Below, in pieces: positions 20,131-20,910 of a DNA stretch of 20,910 bases. The stretch covers positions 1 through 20,910 of the forward strand of contig CALFGH010000035.1 in NCBI GenBank assembly GCA_937958315.1, written 5' to 3'. The translations under genes were made by a program, and so were the position numbers. This DNA comes from an uncultured Collinsella sp. (GTDB lineage Bacteria > Actinomycetota > Coriobacteriia > Coriobacteriales > Coriobacteriaceae). The notes under the pieces were generated by a model. The model had not been told where the DNA came from, did no database searches, and saw only the letters and a program-made list of their open reading frames with translations. Each line of letters starts with the position of its first letter. Positions within the stretch are counted from its first letter, which is position 1.

Positions 20131-20910
20131 TTAGTACCTGTCGTACGAATTGTCATCTGAATCGTTCGCTGCCTGGCCGTCGGATGCCGCGTCGGTGCCG
20201 TCGGCAGACTGAGCATCGGCGCCGTCGGCAGACTGGGCGTCGGTGCCGTCGGCAGTATCGGTGTCGTCGGTACCCTCGCCGTCCTTGGAGTCTGTGGACT
20301 CCTTCTTGGGAACGGTAATGGTCACGCGCGCCACGCCCGATGTCTTGGTGTCATAGCGAACCTTTTCACCGTTCTTGGTAACCGTGACATCGGAGGGCTT
20401 GGACGTGGTGATCTCGATCGAGGACTCGGGCGTGTACTCCTGCTCAAAGGGACCGGTCGCCTGGGCGCCGTAGACCGATTTACCGTCGACCTTGACCTCG
20501 ATCCAGGCGGTCTTGCCCTTGGCAACGGAGACCTTGACCTTGATGACCTCGTCCTCTTCCTTTTTCGCCGTCGCCTTGGCGGCATCGGAATCGGCAGAAT
20601 CCGTGGCCTCGTCGGTGCCTTCATCCTCGTCAACGGATTCGGTCTTCTTGGAAGACTTCTTGGTCGTCGTCTTGGTGGCCGCAGGCGTCTCGGGCGTCGA
20701 CTCGGGTGCAGAAGAGCCGCAGCCACGCAGGAGGACAACGATGAGCAAAATCAGCAAAAGCGCCACGGCACCGATGCCGGCGTAGACGATACGCGGATCG
20801 AGCCCGTTGTTTTGAGGAGTACGTGATCCGCCGCGTCCACGACTGGAACTGTTGCGGCCGCCTCCCTGAGGCATACGACCACGATTGCTATCGGAACGGC
20901 CGCGATAGCA
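20131..20910 (-). CDS. RodZ-like membrane protein with DUF4115 domain, 5' end outside window
   Basis: 259 codons are visible and the frame is open to the right edge. The ATG at 20874 lacks a ribosome binding site, and the residues before it (RGRSDSNRGR) continue the same Arg/Gly/Ser-rich style. The true start is therefore probably outside. Order seen: basic low-complexity segment; one transmembrane helix (about 41-61 of the visible part), then a Cys; an acidic/Lys-rich linker; a DUF4115 domain (about 122-200: WIEVKVDGKSVYG, then SIEITTSKPSDVTVTKNGE); an Asp/Ala/Ser-rich tail. DUF4115 is the outer domain of RodZ, a cell-shape factor. RodZ's HTH is not visible; it may lie outside the window, or this may be a variant without it. 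It precedes yajQ-rimO-pgsA, where RodZ/YmfM genes occur in Gram-positives. Confidence 0.72.
   Translation of the reverse strand, partial: CYRGRSDSNRGRMPQGGGRNSSSRGRGGSRTPQNNGLDPRIVYAGIGAVALLLILLIVVLLRGCGSSAPESTPETPAATKTTTKKSSKKTESVDEDEGTDEATDSADSDAAKATAKKEEDEVIKVKVSVAKGKTAWIEVKVDGKSVYGAQATGPFEQEYTPESSIEITTSKPSDVTVTKNGEKVRYDTKTSGVARVTITVPKKESTDSKDGEGTDDTDTADGTDAQSADGADAQSADGTDAASDGQAANDSDDNSYDRY
20197..20255 (-). repeat. 24-bp tandem coding repeat in the RodZ-like tail
   Basis: GCCGTCGGCAG recurs at 20197, 20221 and 20245, exactly 24 bases apart; the first two copies extend to a 15-base identity. It encodes the 8-residue repeats DGTDAQSA and DGADAQSA in the acidic C-terminal tail. Copy number of such repeats often varies between strains. 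Confidence 0.8.

Overview
The window looks like the chromosome of a Coriobacteriia actinobacterium, most like Collinsella. This is inferred from gene order and protein character, not from a database search. Three features point this way. The lexA / LysM-protein / nrdR divergon is typical of Actinobacteria. LexA boxes of the CGAAC-N4-GTTCG type lie upstream of lexA and recA. The rimO-pgsA-pncC-recA-recX-rny-spoVS-miaB-miaA-hflX series is shared with Firmicutes and deep-branching Actinobacteria. I see no prophage, transposase, rRNA, tRNA or CRISPR array. The window is mainly conserved housekeeping genes, with one repeat-rich intergenic patch.

Layout. 1-389: 3' end of an NlpC/P60 cell-wall hydrolase with a strong terminator. 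480-2170: degV (+) converges on a DUF1836 regulator gene (-); an ACTAGATA-type operator occurs upstream of both. 2190-4630: thioredoxin reductase (-) diverges from an MGDG-synthase/UgtP-like glycosyltransferase (+). 4631-5090: no gene, but three related palindromic repeat copies and another hairpin. 5091-6483 (-): LysM-domain predicted cell-division inhibitor, nrdR and dut, read as one unit from an SOS promoter. 6647-7995 (+): lexA and a translationally coupled DUF1624 membrane protein. 7980-14672 (-): rny, a MutL-like GHKL ATPase, spoVS, miaB, miaA, hflX. 14930-16841 (-): recA-recX from an SOS promoter, with 11-bp tandem repeats just upstream. 17040-20910 (-): RodZ-like protein (runs off the window), yajQ, rimO, pgsA, pncC.

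How the genes fit together. LexA represses recA-recX, its own gene and the LysM protein. Through read-through it may also control the membrane acyltransferase-like gene and the nucleotide-pool genes nrdR and dut, so DNA damage would link repair, division arrest and dNTP control. The left-strand clusters handle tRNA modification (miaA, miaB), ribosomal protein methylthiolation (rimO), ribosome rescue (hflX), mRNA decay (rny) and phosphatidylglycerol synthesis (pgsA). The least explained items are the palindromic repeats at 4648-5073, the MutL-like ATPase at 12035-13120, the shared DegV/DUF1836 operator, the evenly spaced LexA boxes and the repeats upstream of recA.
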